Translations under genes and position numbers: made by a program | In this document: one piece after another, positions 9,086 to 18,237 of the stretch | How the letters are laid out: each line of letters begins with the position of its first letter | How positions within the stretch are numbered: position 1 is the first letter of the stretch | Source of the DNA: an uncultured Pelagibacteraceae bacterium | GTDB lineage: Bacteria; Pseudomonadota; Alphaproteobacteria; Pelagibacterales; Pelagibacteraceae | NCBI GenBank assembly: GCA_902569185.1 | Contig: CACFTH010000008.1 | Coordinates: 1-36,522, forward strand | Length of the DNA: 36,522 nt | Direction: 5' to 3' | The notes under the pieces: model-generated | Seen by the model: the letters and a program-made list of their open reading frames with translations, nothing else | Told to the model about the DNA's origin: nothing | The model's database searches: none

Positions 9086-9113
9086 GTTATATTTTACTTC
9101 ACTTTCTAATCAA
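9086..9113 (-). promoter_or_regulatory. Probable sigma-70-type promoter of the ruvX-pyrB run
   Basis: On the minus strand a -35 TTGATT (9113-9108) is followed after 16 bases by -10 TATAAC (9091-9086). Only six bases separate the -10 from the ruvX ATG, so transcription would begin at or next to the start codon, predicting a leaderless mRNA. Confidence 0.45.
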
Positions 9114-9132
9114 ACTAAAACATAGTTTATAG

Positions 9133-9420
9133 ATGCCGATAGATAAAAACCAAGTAAAAAAAGTAGCAAAATTATCGAGAATTTCTCTAGATGATAGCAA
9201 GTTAGAGAGTTTATCAAAAGATTTAGTTTCAATACTTAATTTTGTGGAAGAACTAAATAAATTAGATACAAATGAAATTAAACCTTTAACATCGGTTATA
9301 GATAAATCATTAGATACCAGAGATGATACTGTTAGTGATGGTCAAATCAAGGATCAAATACTAAAAAATTCTCCTGAAAAGAATGAGGACTTTTTTATTG
9401 TACCAAAGGTTGTCGATTAA
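9133..9420 (+). CDS. gatC: Glutamyl/aspartyl-tRNA amidotransferase subunit C
   Basis: Small subunit of the GatCAB complex that amidates Glu-tRNA(Gln) and/or Asp-tRNA(Asn). It stabilises GatA and links it to GatB. The 95 residues match the family: an N-terminal helix (VKKVAKLSRISLDDSKLESLSKDLVSILNFVEELNKLDT) and an extended tail ending FFIVPKVVD, with the typical position of the P-x-V terminus. It starts the gatCAB-acpS-lepB-rnc-recO run; gatA begins one base after its stop. A weak promoter candidate (TTCACT at 9098-9103, CATAGT at 9121-9126) lies upstream. Confidence 0.92.
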   Translation: MPIDKNQVKKVAKLSRISLDDSKLESLSKDLVSILNFVEELNKLDTNEIKPLTSVIDKSLDTRDDTVSDGQIKDQILKNSPEKNEDFFIVPKVVD

Positions 9421-9421
9421 A

Positions 9422-10879
9422 ATGAATGATTTAAATGATATTTCCTTATCTGAAATTATAAAATTAGTTAAATCTAAAAAAATTTCTTCGGTAGAATTAG
9501 CAAATCATTTTATAAATAATATCAAAAAGGGGAAAAAACTTAATAGTTTTATTACCACTTGTTTTGACCAAACAATTAAAGACTCAAAAAATTTTGATAA
9601 AAAACAAAATTTTGACGGCCTTCTCCCAGGCATACCTATTGCTGTAAAAGATTTATTTTGTACCAAAAATATTAAAACAACTGCTGGAAGTAAAATTTTG
9701 GAAAATTTTGTACCAACATATGAGTCCACCGTTACAAATAATTTGTGGGAAGAGGGAGCAATTTTACTTGGTAAACTTAATTGTGATGAATTTGCCATGG
9801 GTTCTTCAAATGAAACAAGTTTTTTTGGAAATGTTATAAATCCATTAGAAAATAATTTTGTTCCTGGTGGTTCTTCGGGAGGGTCTGCAACAGCTTTGGC
9901 TGCTAGTCTGACGCCAGCAACTATAGGAACTGACACTGGAGGCTCTATAAGACAACCAGCATCATTTACAGGAACTGTAGGTTTAAAACCAACATATGGA
10001 CTATGTTCAAGGTGGGGAATAGTTGCTTTTGCTTCCTCCTTGGATCAAGCAGGACCAATGACAAAAAATGTTGAAGATTGTGCATTAATGTTAGAAGCAA
10101 TTTCAGGTTATGACAAAAAAGATTCAACTTCCATCAACAGAAAAAAAGAAAATTATTCTAAAAATTTAAAGAGAACTATTAAAGGAATTAAAATTGGAAT
10201 ACCAAAAGAATACAGAGTAGACAATATGCCAAAAGAAATAGATCAGCTTTGGAAAAATGGAATTGATATTTTAAAAAAATCTGGTGCAAAAATAATTGAT
10301 ATATCACTTCCTCATACAAAATACGCTTTACCAACTTATTATATTGTAGCTCCAGCAGAAGCATCATCAAATTTAGCAAGATATGATGGTATTAAATATG
10401 GATATAGGTCAAAAAAAGGAAATAATTTAATTGAAATGTACGAACATACTCGAGCGGAAGGTTTCGGAGACGAGGTAAAAAGAAGAGTTTTAATTGGCAC
10501 ATATGTTTTATCTTCAGGTTATTACGATGCCTATTATTTAAAAGCACAGAAAGTTAGAAAACTCATCAAAGGTGATTTTGATAACAGTTTTAGGGAAGTT
10601 GATGCAATCTTAACTCCATCTACACCAAGTTCAGCTTTTAAAATAGGAGAAAAGGCTAACGATCCAATTTCAATGTATCTAAATGATATATTTACAGTTC
10701 CTGTTAACCTAGCAGGATTGCCAGCAATATCTATACCAGCTGGAAAAGATCATAAAGGACACCCTTTAGGTCTACAATTAATAACAAAAGCATTAGATGA
10801 ACAAAAAATTTTAAATATTGCCTTCGCAATGGAAAAAGAAATTGATTTCAAACAATCTTTAAATAGGTGGTGGGAATAA
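9422..10879 (+). CDS. gatA: Glutamyl-tRNA(Gln) amidotransferase subunit A
   Basis: Amidase subunit that releases ammonia from glutamine for GatB. I chose the ATG at 9422 (485 residues), one base after the gatC stop, because MNDLNDISLSEI matches the usual N-terminus; an in-frame ATG 39 bases upstream lies inside gatC. The amidase-signature Ser-cisSer-Lys triad is intact: Lys76 in GIPIAVKDLF, Ser151 in PGGSSGGSA and Ser175 in GTDTGGSIRQPASF, with the spacings known for GatA. It is followed by gatB after 3 bases. Confidence 0.95.
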   Translation: MNDLNDISLSEIIKLVKSKKISSVELANHFINNIKKGKKLNSFITTCFDQTIKDSKNFDKKQNFDGLLPGIPIAVKDLFCTKNIKTTAGSKILENFVPTYESTVTNNLWEEGAILLGKLNCDEFAMGSSNETSFFGNVINPLENNFVPGGSSGGSATALAASLTPATIGTDTGGSIRQPASFTGTVGLKPTYGLCSRWGIVAFASSLDQAGPMTKNVEDCALMLEAISGYDKKDSTSINRKKENYSKNLKRTIKGIKIGIPKEYRVDNMPKEIDQLWKNGIDILKKSGAKIIDISLPHTKYALPTYYIVAPAEASSNLARYDGIKYGYRSKKGNNLIEMYEHTRAEGFGDEVKRRVLIGTYVLSSGYYDAYYLKAQKVRKLIKGDFDNSFREVDAILTPSTPSSAFKIGEKANDPISMYLNDIFTVPVNLAGLPAISIPAGKDHKGHPLGLQLITKALDEQKILNIAFAMEKEIDFKQSLNRWWE

Positions 10880-10882
10880 TTT

Positions 10883-12349
10883 ATGAAAGACAAGTTTGAT
10901 TACTTTATAAAAACAGAAAAAGGTAAATGGGAGGTAATAATTGGACTTGAAGTACATGCTCAGGTCACATCTAAGTCAAAATTGTTTTCTAGTTCATCCA
11001 CTAAATTTGGTGAAAAACCAAATACACAAGTAAGTTTAGTAGACTCGGCTTTTCCAGGAATGCTTCCCGTAATTAACAAATTTTGTATAGAACAGGCTAT
11101 TAAAACTGGATTGGGGTTAAATGCTAAAATTAATTTAAGGTCAATATTCGATAGAAAAAATTATTTTTATGCAGATTTACCTGCGGGCTATCAAATTTCT
11201 CAATACAAAAATCCAATTGTTGGTGAAGGTTCAGTAACTCTTGATATGCCATATGGTACAAAAAAAGTTGGTATTGAAAGATTGCATTTAGAACAAGATG
11301 CAGGAAAAAGCATCCATGATTTGAGCCCAGATAATACCTTTGTAGATTTAAATAGATCTGGAGTTGCACTAATGGAAATTGTAAGCAAACCAGATTTAAG
11401 GTCTCCTGATGAAGTCAACTCATACGTTAAAAAATTAAGAACAATAATGAGATATTTAGGAACATGTGATGGAAATATGCAGGAAGGTTCTTTAAGAGCT
11501 GATGTTAATGTTTCAGTCAGAAAAGAAGGTGAAAAAAATTTTGGTACTAGGTGTGAAATTAAAAATGTTAATTCAATAAAATTTATGGAAATGGCAATTG
11601 AGTCTGAGGCAAAAAGACAGGTTGAACTTCTAGAGTCAGGTAAAAAAATTGTACAAGAAACACGGCTTTTTGATACAAAAAAAAATGAAACCAGATCAAT
11701 GAGATCAAAAGAGGAAGCCCATGACTATAGATATTTTCCTGATCCAGACTTATTGCCATTAGAAATCGAACAAGGTTATGTAGACGATTTGAAAAATAAA
11801 TTACCAGAGCTACCAGATAAAAAAAAAGAAAGATTTATAAATAAATTTAAACTAACTCCTTATGAGGCAAATGTATTAATTTCAGAAAATAATATTTCCG
11901 AATATTTTGAAGAGGTTATAAAAACTGCAGATATAAAACTTGCGAAAAATTGGATTATTGTAGAATTGTTTGCAGTTTTAAATGATAAAAATTTAGATAT
12001 TAAAGACTCGCCTGTTTCTTCAAAGAATTTGGCAAATTTAATTAATTTCATTAGTTCTGGTGAAATTTCAGGTAAAATCGCCAAAAAAGTATTTGAATTA
12101 ATGGTTCAGTCAGGTGACGAACCATCAAAGATTATTAAAGATAAAGGACTCCAGCAACAAAGTAATCCAAAGGAGTTAGAAAAAATAATTAAAAATGTTC
12201 TCAAAAAAAACTTAGATGAAGTTACTCAGTATAAAGCTGGAAAAGAAAAGCTCTATGGTTTTTTTGTTGGTGAAGTAATGAAAGCATCTTCTGGCAAAGC
12301 AAATCCTAAATTAGTTAACGATATTCTAAAAAAAGAGCTAAAAAAATGA
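10883..12349 (+). CDS. gatB: Aspartyl/glutamyl-tRNA amidotransferase subunit B
   Basis: Binds the misacylated tRNA, phosphorylates the acyl group and completes the transamidation with ammonia from GatA. The 488-residue protein begins with [13 protein letters not shown] and continues with the family signature [20 protein letters not shown] and LEQDAGKS. The C-terminal YqeY-like tail domain ends [16 protein letters not shown]. The length is normal. The stop overlaps the acpS start by 4 bases. A full gatCAB operon implies indirect Gln-tRNA and/or Asn-tRNA synthesis; the window does not show whether GlnRS or AsnRS exists elsewhere. Confidence 0.95.
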   Translation: MKDKFDYFIKTEKGKWEVIIGLEVHAQVTSKSKLFSSSSTKFGEKPNTQVSLVDSAFPGMLPVINKFCIEQAIKTGLGLNAKINLRSIFDRKNYFYADLPAGYQISQYKNPIVGEGSVTLDMPYGTKKVGIERLHLEQDAGKSIHDLSPDNTFVDLNRSGVALMEIVSKPDLRSPDEVNSYVKKLRTIMRYLGTCDGNMQEGSLRADVNVSVRKEGEKNFGTRCEIKNVNSIKFMEMAIESEAKRQVELLESGKKIVQETRLFDTKKNETRSMRSKEEAHDYRYFPDPDLLPLEIEQGYVDDLKNKLPELPDKKKERFINKFKLTPYEANVLISENNISEYFEEVIKTADIKLAKNWIIVELFAVLNDKNLDIKDSPVSSKNLANLINFISSGEISGKIAKKVFELMVQSGDEPSKIIKDKGLQQQSNPKELEKIIKNVLKKNLDEVTQYKAGKEKLYGFFVGEVMKASSGKANPKLVNDILKKELKK

Positions 12350-12732
12350 ACATATTTGGAATTGGAACAGATATAGTTAATATTAAAAGAATTCAAAATT
12401 CATTAAAAAAAAACAAAAATTTTAAAAAAAGAATATTTACTAAATTTGAAACCAAAATATGCGAAAATAGAGCTAATAAAATTAATTGTTTTGCCAAAAG
12501 ATTTGCTGCCAAAGAAGCTTTGTTTAAAGCGCTGGGTATTCATAATAAACTTAGTTTTCTTGATGTTGAGGTTAAAAATAACATATCAGGACTTCCTAAT
12601 TTTAAAATAAAAGGTAATTCTTTAAAAAATTTAAAGAAAATTTTCAAAAATAGAAAATTTAAAATTCATTTATCTCTTTCGGATGATGAACCATGGGCGG
12701 TCGCTTCAGTCATTATATTTTTATATAAATAA
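12346..12732 (+). CDS. acpS: Holo-[acyl-carrier-protein] synthase
   Basis: Transfers 4'-phosphopantetheine from CoA to acyl carrier protein. The 128-residue protein has the two family motifs: [12 protein letters not shown] (residues 5-16, with metal-binding Asp9) and [16 protein letters not shown] (near 48-63, with the second acidic ligand). It ends with the usual [16 protein letters not shown] strand. It overlaps gatB by 4 bases and precedes lepB by 3, the usual alphaproteobacterial acpS-lepB-rnc order. Confidence 0.93.
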   Translation: MNIFGIGTDIVNIKRIQNSLKKNKNFKKRIFTKFETKICENRANKINCFAKRFAAKEALFKALGIHNKLSFLDVEVKNNISGLPNFKIKGNSLKNLKKIFKNRKFKIHLSLSDDEPWAVASVIIFLYK

Positions 12733-12735
12733 ATT

Positions 12736-13464
12736 ATGTTAGCTAAAATATTTGAAAATCTTAAAACATTAATTATAGCTTTATTAATTGCTATCTTGAT
12801 TCGATCACTTTTTTTTCAACCCTTTTATATACCTTCATCCTCTATGGAACCTACTTTACTAGTAGGAGATAGAATTTTTGTTTCAAAATATACTTATGGT
12901 TACAGTAAACATTCATTTCCTTTTAGTCCTCCGATTTTTGATAATAGAATATTATATAGCGAACCAAATTATGGAGATCTTGTTGTATTTAAAACACCAT
13001 TTGATAATAGAACAGATTTCATCAAAAGATTAATAGGTTTACCTGGGGATCAGATTCAGTTTAAAGATGGAAATTTGTTCGTCAATAACAAGATTATCAA
13101 AAAAAAGAAAATCAATAATAGAAAAGACATAAGATGTGCTGGTAATGAAATTGATGTCACAGAATATAATGAGGAGTTAACAATAAAAAAGAGCTTTAAT
13201 ATAGTTTATAAATCTAAAGGTGGTATGAAAAACTCAGATCTTTATAAAGTACCCGATGACCACTTTTTCTTTTTAGGTGACAACAGAGATTGTTCGAGTG
13301 ACAGTAGATTTTTGACTAATGTAGGATATGTTCATAAAAATAATCTAGTTGGTAAAGCTAGAATAATTTTCTTTTCAAACGATACAATGAAAGGGAGTGT
13401 TTTAAAATTTTGGAATTGGAGTAACTCCTTAAGACTAGATAGATTTTTTAAGATAATTGAATGA
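12736..13464 (+). CDS. lepB: Signal peptidase I
   Basis: Membrane serine protease that removes signal peptides from exported proteins. The 242 residues start with one membrane anchor (about residues 10-28), followed at once by PSSSMEPTL with nucleophile Ser36. The general base is Lys97 in FIKRLIGLPGD, and the box E motif GDNRDCSSDSR lies near residues 187-197. All are typical of the Ser/Lys dyad family. It overlaps rnc by 4 bases and is probably co-translated with it. Confidence 0.95.
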   Translation: MLAKIFENLKTLIIALLIAILIRSLFFQPFYIPSSSMEPTLLVGDRIFVSKYTYGYSKHSFPFSPPIFDNRILYSEPNYGDLVVFKTPFDNRTDFIKRLIGLPGDQIQFKDGNLFVNNKIIKKKKINNRKDIRCAGNEIDVTEYNEELTIKKSFNIVYKSKGGMKNSDLYKVPDDHFFFLGDNRDCSSDSRFLTNVGYVHKNNLVGKARIIFFSNDTMKGSVLKFWNWSNSLRLDRFFKIIE

Positions 13465-14126
13465 ACAATAATATTAAAAATATAGAAAAAATAATAAATA
13501 TACGATTCAATAATAAAGATTTATTACTTAAGAGTTTTGTACACAAAAGTTATAATAAAGAAAAGAATAATGAAAAACTTGAGTTTTTAGGCGATAGAGT
13601 AATAGGATTAATAATATCAAAAAAACTAATAACATTATATCCAAACGAGGATGAAGGTATAATTGATAAAAAATTTGCTAGTTTAGTTAATAAAAAAACA
13701 TGCGCAAAAGTTTTTAGATCATTACAATTAAAAAAATTTATAAAAACAGGTAGTTCCTTTAAAACACTACACTCATCAGATGAAAGAATTTTAAGTGATA
13801 CTTGCGAAGCCTTAATTGGATCTATTTATTTAGATCAAGGATTTTTTAATACGGAAAAATTTGTTCTTAAAATTTGGAAACATTTTATAAATGAGTCTAA
13901 AGTTATTGAGATAGATCCTAAGACAAAATTACAAGAATTTTCATTAAAAAAATTTAAAAAGCTGCCAATTTACAAAACGGTAAAAAAATTAGGACCAAAT
14001 CATAATCCATTTTTCCAAGTACAAGTACAAATACAAAATTCAAAAAAATTTTATGGGGAAGGAAATTCAAAAAAAAATGCACAACAAAATGCTGCACACA
14101 AATTAATAAGAAATTTAAATATTTAG
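13461..14126 (+). CDS. rnc: Ribonuclease III
   Basis: Double-strand-specific endoribonuclease that processes rRNA and other structured RNAs. In 221 residues the signature NEKLEFLGDRVIG holds Glu38, Glu41 and Asp45. The second catalytic segment, LSDTCEALIGSIYLDQGF, holds Asp113 and Glu116. A C-terminal double-stranded RNA-binding domain starts near DPKTKLQEF (about 150) and ends with KKNAQQNAAHKLI. The GTPase gene era, normally the next gene in this cluster, is absent; recO starts after 4 bases. Confidence 0.95.
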   Translation: MNNNIKNIEKIINIRFNNKDLLLKSFVHKSYNKEKNNEKLEFLGDRVIGLIISKKLITLYPNEDEGIIDKKFASLVNKKTCAKVFRSLQLKKFIKTGSSFKTLHSSDERILSDTCEALIGSIYLDQGFFNTEKFVLKIWKHFINESKVIEIDPKTKLQEFSLKKFKKLPIYKTVKKLGPNHNPFFQVQVQIQNSKKFYGEGNSKKNAQQNAAHKLIRNLNI

Positions 14127-14130
14127 TTAT

Positions 14131-14811
14131 ATGAATTGGGAAAATGAAGGTTTTATTTTATCAAAAAGAAAATTTAGGGAAAATGCTATTATACTTGAAG
14201 TGTTCACATCAGATTTCGGTAAAGTAAGTGGCATTGTTTATGGAGGTACATCTAGAAAAGTTAAAAATTATTTACAATTAACAAATAAAATTTATTTAAA
14301 TTATGTCTCTAAAAGCGAAAATAGGATTGGTTACTTCAAAACAGAGTTAATAGAGGCTTTTGCTCCTCGATATTTTAATAATAAAAACAAAATACTTTGT
14401 TTAAATTCTATAACCTCAATTCTAAGGATTTTATTACCTGAAAATCAAAAATCAAAAAATATTTACAATTCTTTAGAAAATTTATTGTCTCATTTTGATC
14501 AGAATGACTGGTTTTTAAATTACTTATATTGGGAATTAAATTTAATTTCAAATTTAGGATTTGGATTTGATACAGATAAAATGTCAAATATAAATGGTCA
14601 AAAATATACTAATATTAAAATTGATAATATTGATTACAAAATACCTGTTTTTTTGATCTCAAAAGATAATGTCAATATAAATTCTAATGAAATATATGAT
14701 GGACTGTTATTTACAAGAAAGTTAATGGAAAATAAATTTTTTATACCAAACAATATTAAGTTTCCTTTATCACGGAAAATCTTTGAAAATAAGTTTTTTG
14801 AAATAAATTAA
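14131..14811 (+). CDS. recO: DNA repair protein RecO
   Basis: Recombination mediator that helps load RecA on SSB-coated DNA and anneals single strands. The 226-residue protein has the typical N-terminal OB-fold beginning NWENEGFILSKRKFRENAIILEVFTSDFGKVSGIVYGG and a helical C-terminal half with NWELNLISNLGFGFD. No zinc-finger cysteines are seen in the C-terminal half. It is divergent in sequence, but position and N-terminus make the call good. Its TAA stop interlocks with the stop of convergent hemB in the shared bases TTAA (14808-14811). Confidence 0.87.
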   Translation: MNWENEGFILSKRKFRENAIILEVFTSDFGKVSGIVYGGTSRKVKNYLQLTNKIYLNYVSKSENRIGYFKTELIEAFAPRYFNNKNKILCLNSITSILRILLPENQKSKNIYNSLENLLSHFDQNDWFLNYLYWELNLISNLGFGFDTDKMSNINGQKYTNIKIDNIDYKIPVFLISKDNVNINSNEIYDGLLFTRKLMENKFFIPNNIKFPLSRKIFENKFFEIN

Positions 14812-15794
14812 ATTTTTTTTGCAATATCTAATGCAAAGTATGTGACTATTGCAGAAGCACCAGATCTTTTAAATGATATAAGACTTTCAATTATTGTCTC
14901 ATTATCAAGAATACCAGTTTTTATACCATTTTTAATCATGCTGTATTCACCGGAGACTTGATAAACAAAAACAGGAATTTTAAAATTTTCTTTGACTGAT
15001 TTTATAATATCTAAATATGGTAACCCAGGTTTTATCATAACAAAATCCGCACCCTCCTTTATATCTAAAGCTACTTCACGCATAGCTTCTTCAGAGTTTC
15101 TGTAATCCATTTGATAAGTTTTTTTATTTATCTTATTTTTTTGTTTTGAACCAATCGCATTTCTAAAAGGACCATAAAAACTAGAAGCGTATTTTGCAGA
15201 GTAAGATAGTATTTGAACATCTTTAAAATTATTTTTATCTAAACTTTTTCTAATTATTCCGACACGACCATCCATCATGTCTGACGGCGCTATAACATCA
15301 CAACCCATCTCTGCTTGTAGAATTGCTTGTTTCGATAATATTTTTATAGTCTCATCATTCAAAACTTGTTTTTTATTTAAAATCCCATCGTGTCCATGGC
15401 TAGTGTATGGGTCAAGCGCAACATCAGCCATAACTCCAATTTCAGGGTTATTTTTTTTTATTTTTCTTATCGCTCTGCATACTAAATTGTCTTCATTAAG
15501 AGCTTCGCTCCCAATAATATCTTTTTTTGATTTAGGAGTATTAGGAAATATCGCAACAAGAGGTATTTTTAACTTGCTCGCTTTATTTACAATATTATTA
15601 ATTCTGTCAATAGAATATCTATATACGCCAGGCATTGATTTAATTTCATCAATTTTATTTTTTCCTTCTGTTACAAAAATAGGTAAAATCAAATCATTTA
15701 CAGATATATTGTTTTCCTCAACAAGTCTTCTAGCCCAACTTGATTTGCGATTCCTTCTCAATCTTAAACTTGGATATCCACCATAAAACTTCAT
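14808..15794 (-). CDS. hemB: Delta-aminolevulinic acid dehydratase (porphobilinogen synthase)
   Basis: Condenses two 5-aminolevulinate molecules to porphobilinogen in heme synthesis. The 328-residue protein has the Schiff-base lysines Lys201 (SYSAKYASSFYGPFR) and Lys255 (VMIKPGLPYLD). The metal loop reads DVALDPYTSHGHDG (residues 124-137), with aspartates and alanine where zinc enzymes have cysteines, so it should be the Mg-dependent, zinc-free type. An AAAGGA Shine-Dalgarno-like stretch (about 15801-15807, minus strand) precedes the ATG. A TATAAT on the minus strand (15842-15837) could serve as its -10. Confidence 0.95.
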   Translation of the reverse strand: MKFYGGYPSLRLRRNRKSSWARRLVEENNISVNDLILPIFVTEGKNKIDEIKSMPGVYRYSIDRINNIVNKASKLKIPLVAIFPNTPKSKKDIIGSEALNEDNLVCRAIRKIKKNNPEIGVMADVALDPYTSHGHDGILNKKQVLNDETIKILSKQAILQAEMGCDVIAPSDMMDGRVGIIRKSLDKNNFKDVQILSYSAKYASSFYGPFRNAIGSKQKNKINKKTYQMDYRNSEEAMREVALDIKEGADFVMIKPGLPYLDIIKSVKENFKIPVFVYQVSGEYSMIKNGIKTGILDNETIIESLISFKRSGASAIVTYFALDIAKKI

Positions 15795-15830
15795 TTTTTT
15801 TATCCTTTAAACTTTTCTAAATGCGACAAA

Positions 15831-15844
15831 TATAATATTATAAT
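15831..15844. promoter_or_regulatory. Divergent promoter core between hemB and the oxygenase-like gene
   Basis: The 78-base divergent gap holds perfect TATAAT hexamers on the plus strand at 15831-15836 and 15839-15844 and on the minus strand at 15842-15837. Both neighbouring genes read away from it, so it is the natural promoter site for both. I see no convincing -35 on either side, and AT-rich DNA yields such hexamers by chance. Confidence 0.4.
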
Positions 15845-15872
15845 ATAAAAAAAAGTGTAATAACTATACATT

Positions 15873-16469
15873 ATGTCCAATACAAACACGACTAACGATT
15901 TCTATCAAGTACCCGATTTAAGTTTTGATATAAATAAGTTAAGACAAGACTTGGACAAAATTTTAAAAAAATCCAAATATCAAACTTTAGGTATCACCAA
16001 CTTTCATGCAATACCAATGAATATGATTCCTGGTGATGAAAACTCGATACAAGGTCATAATGTAAGGGGTGTATATTGGACTATGCCTGATGAAACAGGC
16101 AAGGAAGTTAAAAGAGACAAATCTATAGACGAGTCCAAATATACAGAATTAATAGATGATTTTAAAAATACTTATTTTGAGGAAGTATATAATACATTGA
16201 GTAAAAAATTTAAATTAGGACGTGTTAGAATTTTATTAAAAGAACCAAGATCAACTCTAAGCTGGCACAAAGATCCAGAACCTAGATTACACGTTCCAAT
16301 TATAACAAATCCTGGATGTAAAATGGTTATTGAAGATGTAGCTAAACATATGCCTGCAAATGGTAAAGTTTGGATTACTAACAATACAAGATACCATAAT
16401 TTTTTTAATGGAGGCGAACAAAATAGAATTCATATTGTTGCTTGTATGTTAGAAAACAGATTTAATTAA
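15873..16469 (+). CDS. Putative 2-oxoglutarate/Fe(II) oxygenase, aspartyl/asparaginyl beta-hydroxylase-like
   Basis: 198-residue protein of unknown substrate. The pattern fits a double-stranded beta-helix oxygenase. His132-x-Asp134 in TLSWHKDPEPRLHVPI would supply two iron ligands. His175 in TRYHNFFNGGEQNRIHIV would supply the third, and Arg185 about ten residues later would bind 2-oxoglutarate. The spacing and the RLHVPI sequence resemble the aspartyl/asparaginyl beta-hydroxylase family, also found in marine phages and small marine bacteria. It sits alone between hemB and rpiB, ending directly at the rpiB start. The substrate could be a protein or small molecule; nothing in the context settles it. 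Confidence 0.6.
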   Translation: MSNTNTTNDFYQVPDLSFDINKLRQDLDKILKKSKYQTLGITNFHAIPMNMIPGDENSIQGHNVRGVYWTMPDETGKEVKRDKSIDESKYTELIDDFKNTYFEEVYNTLSKKFKLGRVRILLKEPRSTLSWHKDPEPRLHVPIITNPGCKMVIEDVAKHMPANGKVWITNNTRYHNFFNGGEQNRIHIVACMLENRFN

Positions 16470-16907
16470 TTGAAATTAATATTTAAAAAAATATCACTAG
16501 CCTCAGATCACGCAGGGTTTACTTTAAAAGAAACTATAAAAAAAAAATTAATTAAAAATAAAGTTAAAGTTCTTGATTTTGGACCTTACAACAAAGATAA
16601 GGTGGATTACCCTGATTATGCAAAAAAAGTTGCAAGAAATATTTCTTCCAAAAAAACTAATATGGGCATATTAGTTTGTGGATCTGGAACAGGCATGGCA
16701 ATGTCAGCAAATAAATTGAGAAAAATAAGGGCTGCTGTATGCTATAATTCAGTTTCAACACGTTTGTCACGAACTCATAATAATGCTAATATACTTGCGC
16801 TTGGATCAAGATTAACTAATAAAAGAGAAGCGTTGAAACTTGTTAATATTTTTTTAAGTACTAAATTTGAAGGTGGAAGACATTTAAGAAGAATTAAAAA
16901 AATTTAA
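16470..16907 (+). CDS. rpiB: Ribose-5-phosphate isomerase B
   Basis: Interconverts ribose-5-phosphate and ribulose-5-phosphate in the pentose phosphate pathway. The 145-residue protein has SDHAGF (residues 12-17), the catalytic cysteine motif [15 protein letters not shown] (Cys70), and [18 protein letters not shown] in the second half. The start is a TTG immediately after the TAA of the upstream gene, with no in-frame ATG before SDHAGF, so I accept TTG. No Shine-Dalgarno is seen, suggesting translational coupling. It lies 10 bases before glyA, a common alphaproteobacterial pairing. Confidence 0.92.
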   Translation: MKLIFKKISLASDHAGFTLKETIKKKLIKNKVKVLDFGPYNKDKVDYPDYAKKVARNISSKKTNMGILVCGSGTGMAMSANKLRKIRAAVCYNSVSTRLSRTHNNANILALGSRLTNKREALKLVNIFLSTKFEGGRHLRRIKKI

Positions 16908-16917
16908 ATATATTAAA

Positions 16918-18234
16918 ATGCCAAAAATTTTAGAAAATACACGTGAGGAATATAAAGATTTTTTCGATAATGATTTATCTAAGAATGATCCTGAACTATA
17001 TAACTCTATAAAACTTGAACTTAAGAGACAACAAGAGCATATCGAATTGATTGCTTCAGAGAACATTGTTTCTAAAGCAGTTTTAGATGCACAAGGATCT
17101 ATTCTGACAAACAAGTATGCAGAAGGCTATCCAGGAAAAAGATATTACGGTGGATGTGAATTTGTAGATAAAGCTGAGGATTTAGCTTTAGAAAGAGTAA
17201 AAAAATTATTTAATTGTAAATTCGCTAATGTTCAACCACACTCAGGAGCTCAAGCTAATGGGGCAGTATATCTCGCTCTTTTAAAACCTGGAGATACAAT
17301 ATTAGGTATGAGTTTAAATTCTGGTGGTCATTTAACTCATGGTGCTAAAGTTGCACAATCCGGAAAATGGTTAAATGCTTTTCATTATGAAGTAGATAAA
17401 GAAACTGGTTTAATTGATTATGATCAGGTTAAGGAGTTAGCATTAAAAAATAAACCTAAATTATTAATTGCTGGTGGAAGTGCTTATTCAAGAATAATAG
17501 ATTTTAAAAAATTCAGGGAAATAGCAGATAGTATAGGTGCTTATCTAATGGTTGATATGGCACATTTTTCTGGTCTGGTAGCTGGCCACGGATATCCAAA
17601 CCCAATTGATTATGCAGATGTTGTAACCTCAACTACCCATAAGGTCTTAAGAGGTGGTCGTGGAGGAATTATTCTTACTAACAGAGAAGATCTATATAAA
17701 AAATTTAATTCAGCTGTATTTCCTGGCTATCAAGGTGGACCTTTAATGCACGTTATTGCAGCTAAAGCAGCAGCCTTTCAAGAAGCTCTTAAACCTGAAT
17801 TCAAAGATTATATTAAAGCAGTGCTAGCTAATGCAAAAATTTTATCTGAAACTTTGAAAAATAATGGTTTTAAAATTTTTTCTGGGGGAACTGATACACA
17901 TCTCATGTTAGTAGATTTGAGACCTTTTAAAGTTACTGGTAAAGCTGCAGAGGTAAGCTTGTGCAATGCAAATATCACTTGTAACAAAAATGGTATTCCT
18001 TTTGATACTGAAAAAATGACAATTACTTCAGGAATAAGGCTTGGATCTCAAGCAGCAACTACCAGAGGTTTTGGTTTAAATGAATTTAAAAAAGTAGGCG
18101 AGTTAATTACTAAAGTTGTAAAAGGTCTTTCTCAAAATCCAAATGATAATAAAAAAATCGAGTCAGAAGTGAGAAAAGAAGTAATTGATCTCTGTTCTAA
18201 TTTTCCTATATACAATCATTTGTTTAAAAATTAA
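16918..18234 (+). CDS. glyA: Serine hydroxymethyltransferase
   Basis: PLP enzyme converting serine and tetrahydrofolate to glycine and methylene-tetrahydrofolate, the main source of one-carbon units. The 438-residue protein has [35 protein letters not shown], and [19 protein letters not shown]. The PLP lysine is Lys242 in [12 protein letters not shown] (THKxLRGPRGG is usual, so a Pro is replaced by Gly). Length is normal. No riboswitch fits in the 10-base gap upstream. nrdR follows after 3 bases. Confidence 0.96.
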   Translation: MPKILENTREEYKDFFDNDLSKNDPELYNSIKLELKRQQEHIELIASENIVSKAVLDAQGSILTNKYAEGYPGKRYYGGCEFVDKAEDLALERVKKLFNCKFANVQPHSGAQANGAVYLALLKPGDTILGMSLNSGGHLTHGAKVAQSGKWLNAFHYEVDKETGLIDYDQVKELALKNKPKLLIAGGSAYSRIIDFKKFREIADSIGAYLMVDMAHFSGLVAGHGYPNPIDYADVVTSTTHKVLRGGRGGIILTNREDLYKKFNSAVFPGYQGGPLMHVIAAKAAAFQEALKPEFKDYIKAVLANAKILSETLKNNGFKIFSGGTDTHLMLVDLRPFKVTGKAAEVSLCNANITCNKNGIPFDTEKMTITSGIRLGSQAATTRGFGLNEFKKVGELITKVVKGLSQNPNDNKKIESEVRKEVIDLCSNFPIYNHLFKN

Positions 18235-18237
18235 ATT

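Noticed and set aside
9383..9421. Longer gatA reading frame starting inside gatC
   Set aside because: The extra 13 residues (MRTFLLYQRLSIK) are the out-of-frame reading of the gatC 3' end; the ATG at 9422 gives the normal GatA N-terminus.
15277..15786. 169-codon plus-strand frame opposite hemB
   Set aside because: hemB on the minus strand has all catalytic motifs; the opposite frame is a shadow with low-complexity hydrophobic sequence.
16908..16917. Glycine riboswitch upstream of glyA
   Set aside because: SAR11 is known for glycine riboswitches, but only 10 bases lie between rpiB and glyA, so there is no room for one.
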